Shown here: positions 16,650 to 25,260 of the stretch, one piece after another | Position numbering within the stretch: the first letter of the stretch is position 1 | Layout of the letters: each line of letters starts with the position of its first letter | From: JACCXE01 sp963718605 | GTDB taxonomy: Bacteria > Actinomycetota > Acidimicrobiia > Acidimicrobiales > JACCXE01 | DNA: 64,000 nt | Direction of reading: 5' to 3' | Assembly (NCBI GenBank): GCA_963718605.1 | Contig: OY970363.1 | Span: forward strand, 1,488,001 to 1,552,000 | Notes under the pieces: model-generated | Seen by the model: only the letters and a program-made list of their open reading frames with translations | Told to the model about the DNA's origin: nothing | Database searches by the model: none | Translations under genes and position numbers: made by a program

Positions 16650-18347
16650 TCAGCGGGAGGACGCGACCTTCTTCTTGGCCACGCGTTTCTTCGCCTTCGG
16701 CTTGCTCCCTTGGGCACCGGACCGGTTGATCGCAGTGTCATCTGTACCCAGGTAGCTCTCGATCACCTTCGGGTGCTCGAGCACGTAGGAGGGGGTGCCC
16801 TCGGCGATCACGCCGCCGAGTTCCAACGCGACCATGCGGTCACAGATGGTGCGCAGCAGCGGCATGTCGTGCTCGATCACGAGGATGGCGCATCCCGTGT
16901 GGTCGCGCACCCGCAGCAGCAGGGGCGCGAGCGCTTCGGTCTCTTTCTGCGCGACGCCACCGGATGGTTCGTCCAGCATGAGCACCGACGGCTCCTGGGC
17001 GAGGATGCAGGCAAGGTCCACGATGCGGCGCGAGCCAGTCGACAGCTCGCCGGTCAACTTCTCGCGGAAGGCGCCGAGGCCCATCAACGTGATCAGTTCC
17101 TCGACCTTTTCCTCGACCTCGATCTCGGACTCGTAGGACGCGGGAAGTTGGAACGCCGCGGCGACCAGATCCTTCGATTCCAGATGGCGCTCCAGGGCTA
17201 CGGAGATCGTTTCGGCAACCGTGAGCGACGGGAACAACAGCGCGTCCTGGAACGAGCGGCCGAGGCCGCCAAGCGCCCGCTCGTGCGGCGCGGACTCGGT
17301 GATGTCTTCGCCCTGCAGGATGATCCGGCCGCCGTCGAGGGTGTTGAAGCCCGAGATGCAGTCCATGAGCGTGGTCTTGCCCGCGCCGTTGTGGCCGATC
17401 AGACCGAGGATCTCGCCCTCACGCAACTGCAAGTCGACGTCGTCAACCGCCGTGATGCCGCCGTAGCGCTTGAGCAACGCGATCGTCTCGAGCAGCACCG
17501 GCGCGTCGGGCCCGGGAGCTGCGCGCTTTGCCTTCGGCTTGGCTTTGCCGTTGGTGGCCTTGGCGTCATCGCCGACCGCGTTCGCGCCGGCGATGAACAC
17601 TGAGCGCAACACGTCGGGTCGGTCGAGCAGATCCTGCGTCGGGCCCTCGAAGCGGACCTCGCCCTTCTCCATGAACACCGCGCGCTGCGCGAGGTTCAAC
17701 GCCACGTTGACGGACTGCTCCACCAACACGATCGTGGTCCCGCGACTGTGGATCTCTTTCACGACCTCGAGCAGCTGCGCCACGATGGTGGGTGCCAAGC
17801 CGAGCGACAGCTCGTCGATCATCAGCAGACGCGGCCGAGTCATCAGCGCGGCGCCGAGCGCCAGCATCTGCTGCTCGCCACCCGACAGGTCGCCCGCGAG
17901 CTGGGTCTGACGACGCTCGAGAATCGGGAACAGCGCTTGCACTTCCTGGCGGGCGGCTTCGACCCGCTCCTGGTCGTCGCGGATCATCCACGCGGCGAGG
18001 CGCAGGTTTTCGGTGACACTCAGCGTCGGGAACACGCCCTTGCCGCCCGGCATCAAAGAGATGCCGCGATGCGTGGTGACGTCAGCCGAAAGCGACGTGA
18101 CGTCTTCGCCGGCGAACATCACTTTGCCGGCGCTGGGCTTTACGAGTCCGCAGATGCCCTTGAGCAATGTGGACTTGCCGGCGCCGTTCGTTCCGAGCAG
18201 TGCGACGATCTCGTTCTCACGAACTGTGAAGTCCACCTCGAACAAGATCTGCACGGGCCCGTAGGCCATGTCGATGCCGGTGCAGGTAAGCAGCGCCCCG
18301 TCATCGTTCAACTGGTCCGGAGCCTGGTTGCCCTTTTTCTTGCTCAT
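16650..18347 (-). CDS. Branched-chain amino acid-type ABC transporter, fused LivF-LivG ATPases
   Basis: One 565-residue polypeptide holds two complete ABC ATPase domains. The first is LivF-like: Walker A GTNGAGKST at 52-60, a GKGVFPTLSVTENL block, signature LSGGEQQMLALGAAL, Walker B LLMIDELSLGLAP. The second is LivG-like: GHNGAGKTTLMDCISGFNTLDGG, SFQDALLFPSLTVAETI, a variant signature LSTGSRRIVDLACIL, Walker B VLMLDEPSGGV and IEHDMPLLRTICDRMVALELGG. An Ala/Lys-rich linker joins them and a lysine-rich tail follows. LivF and LivG are normally separate proteins; the fusion fixes their pairing. The gene overlaps the fused permease gene upstream by four bases. The substrate is probably an amino acid, amide or other small carboxylate, not readable from sequence. 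Confidence 0.93.
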   Translation of the reverse strand: MSKKKGNQAPDQLNDDGALLTCTGIDMAYGPVQILFEVDFTVRENEIVALLGTNGAGKSTLLKGICGLVKPSAGKVMFAGEDVTSLSADVTTHRGISLMPGGKGVFPTLSVTENLRLAAWMIRDDQERVEAARQEVQALFPILERRQTQLAGDLSGGEQQMLALGAALMTRPRLLMIDELSLGLAPTIVAQLLEVVKEIHSRGTTIVLVEQSVNVALNLAQRAVFMEKGEVRFEGPTQDLLDRPDVLRSVFIAGANAVGDDAKATNGKAKPKAKRAAPGPDAPVLLETIALLKRYGGITAVDDVDLQLREGEILGLIGHNGAGKTTLMDCISGFNTLDGGRIILQGEDITESAPHERALGGLGRSFQDALLFPSLTVAETISVALERHLESKDLVAAAFQLPASYESEIEVEEKVEELITLMGLGAFREKLTGELSTGSRRIVDLACILAQEPSVLMLDEPSGGVAQKETEALAPLLLRVRDHTGCAILVIEHDMPLLRTICDRMVALELGGVIAEGTPSYVLEHPKVIESYLGTDDTAINRSGAQGSKPKAKKRVAKKKVASSR

Positions 18348-20518
18348 TCGGGAATGGCTCCTACGAGTTCGAGGCCCGGTTCGTCGGACACTTCATCGGT
18401 CAACGCGCCTTGCAACAAGCCCACACTGTTCTCTACGCCACCCCGTTTGTCAGCTACGAGGCTGGGCACGAGGATGCCGCGCCGGTTCGCGACCCACCGG
18501 AGATAGCGGTCACGCGCGCTGATGAAGAGCTGACCAAAGCCACCGGGCAGCGCGTAAAGCACGACGAGCAGACCCGTACCGGTGAGCAGCAGACGAAGGT
18601 CACCCAACGCGGTAATGGTCTCGAGCCAGCGGAACAACAGCACTCCCGCAATCGCGCCGCTGATAGAGCCGAGGCCACCGATAACCGCGGTGGAGAACAC
18701 CGTGATCGAGTCAGCCGGGCTGTAGGTGTGCTGCGCGAGCGCGTGCTGGATCTGCACGTGAAGGCCCCCGGCCACTCCGGCGATGAAGCCAGCGAGGATG
18801 AACGCTGACAGCTTGACCATCGTGGTGTTCACCGCCGCCGCGTCCGCGGCGCGCTGGTTATCGCGGGTGGCGATCACGACGCGTCCACTGCGCGCTTTGC
18901 GCACGCCCAGCGACGCAAGTATCGCCAAGCCGAGGAAGGTCAAGCACGTGAGGTACATCGCGTAGTTGCTCTCGAGGTTGAACCGTTGGAACAACAACGG
19001 TCGATCGACGTTCGACGGCAAGATCGAACCGAAGCGGTTCGTGTTGAAGAAGTACTCGTTGAGCGCGATCGCGAACGCCAGGGTCGTGACCGCGAGGAAC
19101 AGGCCCTTGATGCGCAACGCCGGAAGGCCGACCAACAGTGCGGCCACGGCACCGGCTAGGCCGGCTAGGAACAGCGCCAGGAAGAAGTCCCCGTGCATCT
19201 TCGAGATCACGTTGCCGGCGGCGATACCGCCCACACCGACCAGGCCGAACTGACCGAGCGAGATGTGGCCGCCCCAACCCGTCAACACGACGAGCGACAC
19301 CGCGACCATCGCCCACACCATGGCGAACGCCGCCAGCAACTGCTGGCTCGACGACCAACCACTCGGGACGATGATGAACAGCGCGGCGATCACGGCGATC
19401 AGCGCGAACTTCACGTAGCGGACTTCGGGGAGGCGGCGCAGCTCGACCGGGGTCGGCTTGACGACCGAACTCGATGACCACGACGACGTCACGTTGTCGA
19501 CGGCGCGGCTCAGGCGGCCCTTCTGGAGCAGCAGCGCTCCGAGGATCACCACGAGGTACGCGACGTTGACGAACGACGGCGAGCCGGTGCTGTTCCAACG
19601 CACGGTTTGCTCGACGATGCCGAGCGCCATGCCGGCGCCGAACGCGACGGGCAGCGACTCCATGCGGGCCACGACTGCTGCGGCCAAGCCGGGCAGCAGC
19701 ACCGTGGGGCCGTTCGCCACGCCGGGCACGACACCGGAGAACGGTGCCTTGAGCACGTAGGTCAACGCGGAGAGCCCGCCGGCGAGCATCCACACGATCG
19801 TGGCGAGACGACGGACCGGAATGCCCAGCAGTAACGCACGGTCCGCGTTTTCGGCCGCCGCACGCACGGCCACGCCGGCGTCGGTCCGCAGCAAGAAGTA
19901 CGCGAGGCCGAGAATCACGAACGGGACGACGATCATGATCAGGATCTCGTCGCCAGCGAGTGTCTTCGCCCCGATCTGGATGTGCGCGTTGAGCGGGACC
20001 TTGAAGCCGCCCGTGAGCGAGAGGAACCCGAGCGCTTTCGCGCCTAGGAACTCGAGGCCGCCGAGTAACTGGGCCAGACCGATCGAAGCCACCGTGAGAA
20101 TCAGGCGCGAACTGTTGGCGAAACGACGGATCACCAGCACTTCGATGAGCGCGCCGTTGACCAATCCCGCGACCACCGCGAGCGGCACGATCACGAAGTA
20201 CGACCAGTGGTGTTCCTTGTACAGCGCGATCGCCATCACACCCACCGACGAACCCATGGTTCCGTAGGCGAAGTTGATGAACCGGTTGGCGCGGTAAATC
20301 AGGATGAGGCCGATCGCCAGAAGGGACGTCACCGTTCCCGTAATGAGGCCGATTACGACAACCTCGTAGGGCATCTTGTCGTCGACGAAGCTGCCGATGC
20401 CCGGCAGCGCGAGCGAAACGAAGTAGCCGACCGCGATAAGGCCAACGAGCGCGAGGCCGCGCCGCTTTTCCGGAACGCGCTCGTACAGGTTTTGGATTGG
20501 AGCGAAGAGGCGGTTCAC
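18344..20518 (-). CDS. Fused LivH-LivM permease of the same ABC transporter
   Basis: A 724-residue integral membrane protein that joins the two permeases of a branched-chain amino acid-type importer. The N-terminal half is LivH-like (GLITGTVTSLLAIGLILIYRANRFINFAYG; later ADRALLLGIPVRRLATIVWMLAGGLSAL, which contains the ATPase-docking loop). The C-terminal half is LivM-like (VVLTGWGGHISLGQFGLVGVGG, FLAVTTLAFAIALNEYFF, and AAAVNTTMVKLSAFILAGFIAGVAGGL). About 17-18 membrane segments are expected. A basic/charged tail follows. It overlaps the ATPase gene by four bases and the binding-protein gene upstream by four, so translation is coupled across the operon. Confidence 0.93.
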   Translation of the reverse strand: MNRLFAPIQNLYERVPEKRRGLALVGLIAVGYFVSLALPGIGSFVDDKMPYEVVVIGLITGTVTSLLAIGLILIYRANRFINFAYGTMGSSVGVMAIALYKEHHWSYFVIVPLAVVAGLVNGALIEVLVIRRFANSSRLILTVASIGLAQLLGGLEFLGAKALGFLSLTGGFKVPLNAHIQIGAKTLAGDEILIMIVVPFVILGLAYFLLRTDAGVAVRAAAENADRALLLGIPVRRLATIVWMLAGGLSALTYVLKAPFSGVVPGVANGPTVLLPGLAAAVVARMESLPVAFGAGMALGIVEQTVRWNSTGSPSFVNVAYLVVILGALLLQKGRLSRAVDNVTSSWSSSSVVKPTPVELRRLPEVRYVKFALIAVIAALFIIVPSGWSSSQQLLAAFAMVWAMVAVSLVVLTGWGGHISLGQFGLVGVGGIAAGNVISKMHGDFFLALFLAGLAGAVAALLVGLPALRIKGLFLAVTTLAFAIALNEYFFNTNRFGSILPSNVDRPLLFQRFNLESNYAMYLTCLTFLGLAILASLGVRKARSGRVVIATRDNQRAADAAAVNTTMVKLSAFILAGFIAGVAGGLHVQIQHALAQHTYSPADSITVFSTAVIGGLGSISGAIAGVLLFRWLETITALGDLRLLLTGTGLLVVLYALPGGFGQLFISARDRYLRWVANRRGILVPSLVADKRGGVENSVGLLQGALTDEVSDEPGLELVGAIPE

Positions 20519-22188
20519 CGAACTGGCACTACGGGGTCGCCGGCGGGGATCTGTCCGGGCAGCCAGCGGGTGCCCTTCTGCGGGTCGATGTACGCGCCCT
20601 TCTTACCGTTGTAAGTGGAGGTGGCGTTGCCGTCCCAGTAGATCTCGCGCACGTCGTCGGCCGCGGTGTAGTCGTGCGGTTTCAGACCCCAGAACCCGAC
20701 CGGCCCCAGGCGACCGGGATAGGCAAACATGCCTTTCTGGAAGTTGGCGGGCGTGAGGTTCGGCCCTGCCATCTGGATGCCGATCGCCATCATCTGCATC
20801 TGGAAGTAGATGAGGTCGACGGAGAACGCCGGCTCGTCGCTCGGGCGCACTGTCTTATACGCCTCGTACGCGATCGTCTGCGTCGGCGGCACTGGCTGCT
20901 CGAGTGAACTCACGCCGATGATGTGCTTGGCCGCCTCCTGATCGAACAGCTGGCCGACGATGTCGGTGTCGGTAAGCGCGGTGCCGGTGACGATGATCTC
21001 GGGGAAGTAGCTCTCACGGTTCATGGCGCCGGTGAGGAACACCGGGAAGACCGGGTCACAACCGCAGAGGATCGTGGTGACGCCGTCGCGCTTGAGCTTG
21101 GGCACCAGGTTGTTGGCTTGGTTGGACATCGTGCCCAGGTCGAGCTGGTACTGAATGTTCTCGGCGACCTTTACGCCGCCCTTCTCCAGGTCACCCTTCG
21201 CGATCTGCACCGACTCCTGGTACCAGGAGTTCTCGGGTGCCATCGTGGCGAGTCGCCGCGGCTGGTCCTTCAACGCCCCGCCGGCGAATTTCGCCGGCTT
21301 GGACGCGCCGCCCGGGCCGAACAGTCGCTTCACCGAGTACTCAGCGGCGAGCTTGGCCACGGTGGTTCCGTCGACCGCGAGGCTCCAGATGTACGGCGCG
21401 TGCCGGTCGTGCCAGGGGGTGGACAGGTAGGGGTCGCCGAAGCCCATCACGCCGCGGCGGGCCAACGCGTCTGCGTACGGTTCGGAGGTCGAGGACATGT
21501 CGGCGAACGCACCCATGCTCTTGACGGTCTCGGCATCGGCTTCGGCCTTGTCGCGGCCGCCACCGAGGAGCTCGGCGGTGTTGGAGCCGACGCCGTTATA
21601 GAACTGGACGTCGAGCTTGCGCCCGTAGAACTGGTAGCGCTTCGAGAAGTACTCGGCCAGCGCAGTGACCGTGCGCTTGATGGTTTCGGGCGTGTCCGAG
21701 AGGCTGGCGCCGGCGAGTTCGGCCAGCGTCTGCTGGAAACCCTTCTCATTCAACGACCGGAACGACACCTTGATGCTCGTATCGGTAACGCCTTTGGACG
21801 TGACGCCGCCGTTGCTGCCGCTGAACGCGATGCACGGCGGTGAGTACGGGTCGCCGGTGACCTGGTCTTTGCGCTCGGGCGGGCACGAGGTGGGCGTGGA
21901 GATCGCCTTGCCGGACGCCGACTTGGTGCCACTGGCCACTGGGCCGCCAGGGATGGTTTCGCCCGTCGCGGTGGTCGAATCGGTGGTGTCACCGTTACCG
22001 GTCACGAAGCCCGTGTCGTCGTCGCCACTGCTGGCCGCGTTGACGATCTTCTGCGGTTTCGACGGCACGAGCGTCGCAACCACGATCAGCAACACCACGA
22101 GCAATGCGAGCGGCCCGTAGCCGCGCAATAGCCGCTGGTTGACCTGGAACGAACCGCGCGGTGGCTGCGATCCCTCTCTTACTGCCAT
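20515..22188 (-). CDS. ABC transporter substrate-binding protein (type 1 periplasmic fold), membrane-anchored
   Basis: The 557-residue protein has an N-terminal membrane anchor (about residues 24-44, GYGPLALLVVLLIVVATLV) and no lipobox cysteine, so it is probably tethered by this helix. A Thr/Gly/Ser-rich linker follows, then a large two-lobed domain related to Leu/Ile/Val-binding proteins: TDTSIKVSFRSLNEKGFQQTLAEL, VKSMGAFADMSSTSEPYADALARRGVMGFG, LVPKLKRDGVTTILCGCDPVF and a C-terminal LIYFQMQMMAIGIQMAG. The start at 22188 is two bases after the stop of the secreted protein upstream, and it overlaps the permease gene by four bases. It supplies the substrate to the fused LivHM permease. Confidence 0.88.
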   Translation of the reverse strand: MAVREGSQPPRGSFQVNQRLLRGYGPLALLVVLLIVVATLVPSKPQKIVNAASSGDDDTGFVTGNGDTTDSTTATGETIPGGPVASGTKSASGKAISTPTSCPPERKDQVTGDPYSPPCIAFSGSNGGVTSKGVTDTSIKVSFRSLNEKGFQQTLAELAGASLSDTPETIKRTVTALAEYFSKRYQFYGRKLDVQFYNGVGSNTAELLGGGRDKAEADAETVKSMGAFADMSSTSEPYADALARRGVMGFGDPYLSTPWHDRHAPYIWSLAVDGTTVAKLAAEYSVKRLFGPGGASKPAKFAGGALKDQPRRLATMAPENSWYQESVQIAKGDLEKGGVKVAENIQYQLDLGTMSNQANNLVPKLKRDGVTTILCGCDPVFPVFLTGAMNRESYFPEIIVTGTALTDTDIVGQLFDQEAAKHIIGVSSLEQPVPPTQTIAYEAYKTVRPSDEPAFSVDLIYFQMQMMAIGIQMAGPNLTPANFQKGMFAYPGRLGPVGFWGLKPHDYTAADDVREIYWDGNATSTYNGKKGAYIDPQKGTRWLPGQIPAGDPVVPVR

Positions 22189-22189
22189 T

Positions 22190-23554
22190 TCAAGCCTCCG
22201 TTTGGGTGGATCGTTGTGCGCGACGCATGAGGTGACGGTCGCGTTCGGCTACCAGGAGCAGGGCGAGGAGACCGACCAAGCCGATCACTGCCATGCGACC
22301 TCCGCGCGAGCCTTTTTCCGTAGCCGCAAGGGTGCCCTTTCGGGGCTTGTTCGAAATTGCAGGTTTGGTGCTGCCGGTCGGCGGCAGGGGTGTGAGGTCA
22401 CTAAGGACCGGGGTGTCGACCAGATCGCTCAGCCCGTCGAAGGCGTCGTTGACGAGCGATCCGGTCGGATCGATTCCGAGGAAGCTCGAGGTCTTCAACG
22501 CCTCGCTCTTGGTGGCCACGCCACCGAGTTCGAGCGAGAACGATCCGGCCCCGGTGACGGAACCGAGCGCGATGTCGCTGACGGTGATGTAGGTCGCGTT
22601 GCCGCAGTCCTGCGCGAGCAGCGCGTCGTACAGATTCTGCCGGACCGGCTGAATCGAACCCAGCACCAGTTGGGAGATCGCGTCGCGTTGCGCGTTCGGT
22701 ACGACCTTGATGACGAGCGGGTCGACGAACAGGATGCCGGCACTGACGTGTGGCTTCGGGTAGTTGATTTGCATCCCGAGCTGGCCGAGCAGCACGTTGG
22801 CGTTTTCCAGCGCGCTCAGCGCGTCACCAACCGGCAGGCTCTGGCCGAGCACCTTGAGCGCACCAATGCTGAACGTGCCGTCGTTGAGGTCGTCCTTACC
22901 GGTGCTCGAATGTGCGGTCCACTTCAACCCGGCCAACTCGAGGACGCCGGCGATCTTGATGCTGCCGATGTCGACAGACGCGACCGCGTCCCGATTACCA
23001 CCGGCGAGGCGCGTGACCGCCTTTGAGTGCGAGCCAGCGATGCTGACGAACGCGTCGGACGGCGTTAGCCCGCCCGCAACAGTGTTGGCCTCGCTGTAGG
23101 GCGTCGCATCGGCGCGCACGGACTTGGTGATCGCGGGCAGGTACTTCTCGGCCTCGCTCTTTTCCTGCGACGCGTTCGCATCGCGCGAGTCAGCCCGCAG
23201 AGCCTGCGGCTGGTCTTCAGCGGGCAGGGTCGGGTCCCCGCCGTCGCAGCCCTTCCCGGCGAGCGTGCTGCCGATGATGCCGAGATCGATGGCGCGGGAT
23301 TCGGCCTGCGACACGTTGTTCGTGTAGCCAGCGAGGGAGATGCCGAACGAGATGCCGATCGACAACGACGCAGTGGTCGGGTTGACCTTGTACGACGTGG
23401 CGGTGGCCGAGGCCGTGCCCGCCGTGGTGGGCGTAGCGGGAGTGCCGGCCGAGGCCGCGCCCAGCGGCCCGGTGAGGGCGCTTATGGCGACAGCCAGCCC
23501 GACCGCGCTAGCGGCGATGGCGGTGCGTCGATATGGCTTGAAGTTGCCTGCCAT
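22190..23554 (-). CDS. Secreted, C-terminally anchored protein heading the ABC operon
   Basis: A protein of about 454 residues, function unknown. It has a signal peptide (YRRTAIAASAVGLAVAISALTG, cleavage near GAASAG), a long extracellular part (SIGISFGISLAGYTNNVSQ, VASVDIGSIKIAGVLELAGL, SAGILFVDPLVIKVVPNAQRD), and a C-terminal membrane helix (MAVIGLVGLLALLLVAERD) before a basic tail. Two widely spaced cysteines (KGCDGG, AQDCGNA) may pair. It lies directly upstream of the binding protein with one base between, so it is the first gene of the transporter operon; a surface accessory role is inferred. I used the ATG at 23554, since the in-frame extension to 23623 overlaps the promoter/operator region and looks non-coding. 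Confidence 0.75.
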   Translation of the reverse strand: MAGNFKPYRRTAIAASAVGLAVAISALTGPLGAASAGTPATPTTAGTASATATSYKVNPTTASLSIGISFGISLAGYTNNVSQAESRAIDLGIIGSTLAGKGCDGGDPTLPAEDQPQALRADSRDANASQEKSEAEKYLPAITKSVRADATPYSEANTVAGGLTPSDAFVSIAGSHSKAVTRLAGGNRDAVASVDIGSIKIAGVLELAGLKWTAHSSTGKDDLNDGTFSIGALKVLGQSLPVGDALSALENANVLLGQLGMQINYPKPHVSAGILFVDPLVIKVVPNAQRDAISQLVLGSIQPVRQNLYDALLAQDCGNATYITVSDIALGSVTGAGSFSLELGGVATKSEALKTSSFLGIDPTGSLVNDAFDGLSDLVDTPVLSDLTPLPPTGSTKPAISNKPRKGTLAATEKGSRGGRMAVIGLVGLLALLLVAERDRHLMRRAQRSTQTEA

Positions 23555-23608
23555 AGGGAACCCCCCGGGTTGTGGCGGCGAATGCATAGTTTTGCTGCGG
23601 GAACCGTA

Positions 23609-23624
23609 TGTGACCTTTGTCACA
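23609..23624. promoter_or_regulatory. CRP-like palindrome TGTGAcctttgTCACA
   Basis: This 16-bp site is a perfect match to the TGTGA-N6-TCACA operator bound by CRP, and by actinobacterial relatives such as GlxR and Cmr. It is centred about 62 bases before the start of the secreted protein that heads the transporter operon. A TTGACC -35-like hexamer lies just upstream on the reverse strand (complement of 23631-23636), so the palindrome would overlap the core promoter, a position more usual for repression. No full-length CRP regulator is in the window. Confidence 0.7.
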
Positions 23625-23699
23625 TGAAGCGGTCAACAATCTGTACCACGGAGCAGGTGGTTTACAACCGCGAGCGGGTCCGGCGCTCTACGAACACGC

Positions 23700-24101
23700 C
23701 TATTTGTCGGAGTTTTCTTTCGGTACAAGGTGAATAGACACCGAATTCATGCAATAACGGTCACCGGTTTCGGTGGGGCCGTCATTAAAGAGGTGACCGA
23801 GGTGACCGTCGCACTGCGCGCATCGCACCTCGGTGCGCGTCATTCCGTGCGACCGGTCTTCGATGAGCCGGATCGCATCCGGGCTCGCCGCCGCGTCAAA
23901 ACTCGGCCAGCCGCAGCCCGCGTCGAACTTCGAGACCGAGTCGAACAACTTGGCGCCGCAACCGGCGCACATGTACTCGCCGTCGGTCCACTCGTTCCAG
24001 TACTTGCCGGTGAACGCTCGCTCGGTGCCTTGCTTGCGGAGGACTTGGTACGCCTCGGGGTCGAGCTGCTCTTTCCATTCCTCATCGGTACGCGTTTCCA
24101 C
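23700..24101 (-). CDS. msrB: Peptide methionine-(R)-S-oxide reductase MsrB
   Basis: MsrB reduces the R form of methionine sulfoxide in oxidised proteins. The 133-residue protein has GTERAFTGKYWNEWTDGEYMCAGCGAKLFDS, FDAGCGWPSFDA, EVRCAQCDGHLGHLFNDGP and the catalytic region GDRYCMNSVSIHLVP with the nucleophilic cysteine. The CxxC pairs (CAGC, CAQC) are the structural zinc site. Length is that of a stand-alone MsrB. The start is a GTG at 24101. It faces the next gene divergently across 43 bases. Confidence 0.96.
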   Translation of the reverse strand: METRTDEEWKEQLDPEAYQVLRKQGTERAFTGKYWNEWTDGEYMCAGCGAKLFDSVSKFDAGCGWPSFDAAASPDAIRLIEDRSHGMTRTEVRCAQCDGHLGHLFNDGPTETGDRYCMNSVSIHLVPKENSDK

Positions 24102-24144
24102 GACCGCAGGTTACGACGCGTGTCGAGGGCAGTAAGTTCGGCGG

Positions 24145-24813
24145 ATGGCTGCTGACGTTCCTGAAAAGGGAAGCCCCCACGATCGCGCTCGCATTGTTCG
24201 CCGATACCTGTCCGCCCTCGACGCCCGGAAGCCGGGGCGCACCAGCGCGCGCACCGCGGAGTCGATCCACCACCGCATGCACCAGATCGACACGGCGCTG
24301 CTGTCGGCCGACCCAGTGCAGCGCCTCCACCTGACGCAAGAGCGCATCGACCTGCACTCCGAGCAGCTCCGTTTGACCACGTCCGCGGGCGGCGACTTCG
24401 AGGCGCTCGAGAAGGCGTTCACGCGCATTGCCCGCGCCTACGGCGACCGTCACGACATCACCTATTCGGCCTGGCGACAGGTCGGGGTGGACAACGAGGT
24501 GCTGGGCCGCGCGGGCATCACGCCGGCACCGAAGGCCGCCCGGCCTCAGCCGGCGGCCAAGCCCGCAGCCGAGCCCGCAGCTGAGGCTGCGCCGGCCGTA
24601 GCCGCGCCGGAAACAGCCGCAGAGCCCACCGCGGAGAAGCCGAAGGCGGAAGCAAAGAAGGCGCCGGCCAAAAAAGCGGCAGCCAAGAAGACCGGTCCCG
24701 CGAAGAAGGCTCCGACGGGGAAAAAGGCCGCGCCAGCCGATCCAGCGCAACAACGACTGCCGGCCGAACCTCCTAAGCTGATTTTTCACTGGGGTCTCAA
24801 GGGGAGAGATTGA
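24145..24813 (+). CDS. Hypothetical protein with Lys/Ala/Pro-rich tail
   Basis: A 222-residue protein I do not recognise. Residues 1-125 are helical and charged (RARIVRRYLSALDARKPG, SIHHRMHQIDTALL, LTQERIDLHSEQLRLTTS, KAFTRIARAYGDRHDITYSAWRQVGVD). Residues about 130-205 are a low-complexity Lys/Ala/Pro tail (KKAPAKKAAAKK type) as in histone-like and some actinobacterial DNA- or RNA-binding proteins. Nucleic-acid binding is therefore plausible but inferred from composition. Its stop overlaps the ATG of the cNMP-binding gene (tgATG), so the two are co-translated. Confidence 0.75.
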   Translation: MAADVPEKGSPHDRARIVRRYLSALDARKPGRTSARTAESIHHRMHQIDTALLSADPVQRLHLTQERIDLHSEQLRLTTSAGGDFEALEKAFTRIARAYGDRHDITYSAWRQVGVDNEVLGRAGITPAPKAARPQPAAKPAAEPAAEAAPAVAAPETAAEPTAEKPKAEAKKAPAKKAAAKKTGPAKKAPTGKKAAPADPAQQRLPAEPPKLIFHWGLKGRD

Positions 24814-25241
24814 TGCTGAAGAAGAAGTCCGATCAGCTGGCGGCGCTGCGCTCTGTTTCGCTGTTCTCGTCGATGTCTGATCGTGACCTGAAGGCGCTGC
24901 TGGCGGGTTGTCGCGAGGAGCTGTACTCCGACGGTCAGGCCATCGTGCGCGAGGGCCAGCCCGGCGGACCTTTCTTTCTCATCGTCGAGGGCCAAGCCCG
25001 GCTCTCGGTCGGCGGCCAGACCCGTACGACTCTGCACCCCGGTGATTACTTCGGCGAGATCGCGCTCGTCGACAAGGGCCCCCGCTCCGCCACCATCGTC
25101 GCCAACGGCAACGTCAAGGCGCTCGCCATCGCGTCGTGGGACTTCATGGCGCTCTGCGAGCAGGACTTCAAGGTTGCCGAGAAGGTCATGGTCGGCATGG
25201 CCAACCTCATCCGCAAGATTGACAACAACGCTGGCAGGTAG
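24813..25241 (+). CDS. Stand-alone cyclic-nucleotide-binding domain protein
   Basis: The 142-residue protein is one cNMP-binding beta-barrel with no DNA-binding helix-turn-helix after it. It shows SLFSSMSDRDLKALLAGC, the IVREGQPGGPFFLIVEG turn and the phosphate-binding cassette YFGEIALVDKGPRSATIVA. In this cassette Glu82 and Arg91 are the residues that contact ribose and phosphate, so cAMP or cGMP binding is expected. The C-terminal helix EKVMVGMANLIRKIDN closes the domain. It could act as a cNMP sink or sensor, or regulate a partner by binding. A GGGGAGA ribosome site precedes the ATG. The cyclase at 12516 is a possible source of ligand. Confidence 0.9.
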   Translation: MLKKKSDQLAALRSVSLFSSMSDRDLKALLAGCREELYSDGQAIVREGQPGGPFFLIVEGQARLSVGGQTRTTLHPGDYFGEIALVDKGPRSATIVANGNVKALAIASWDFMALCEQDFKVAEKVMVGMANLIRKIDNNAGR

Positions 25242-25260
25242 CGCCGTTTAGGTTTATCGG

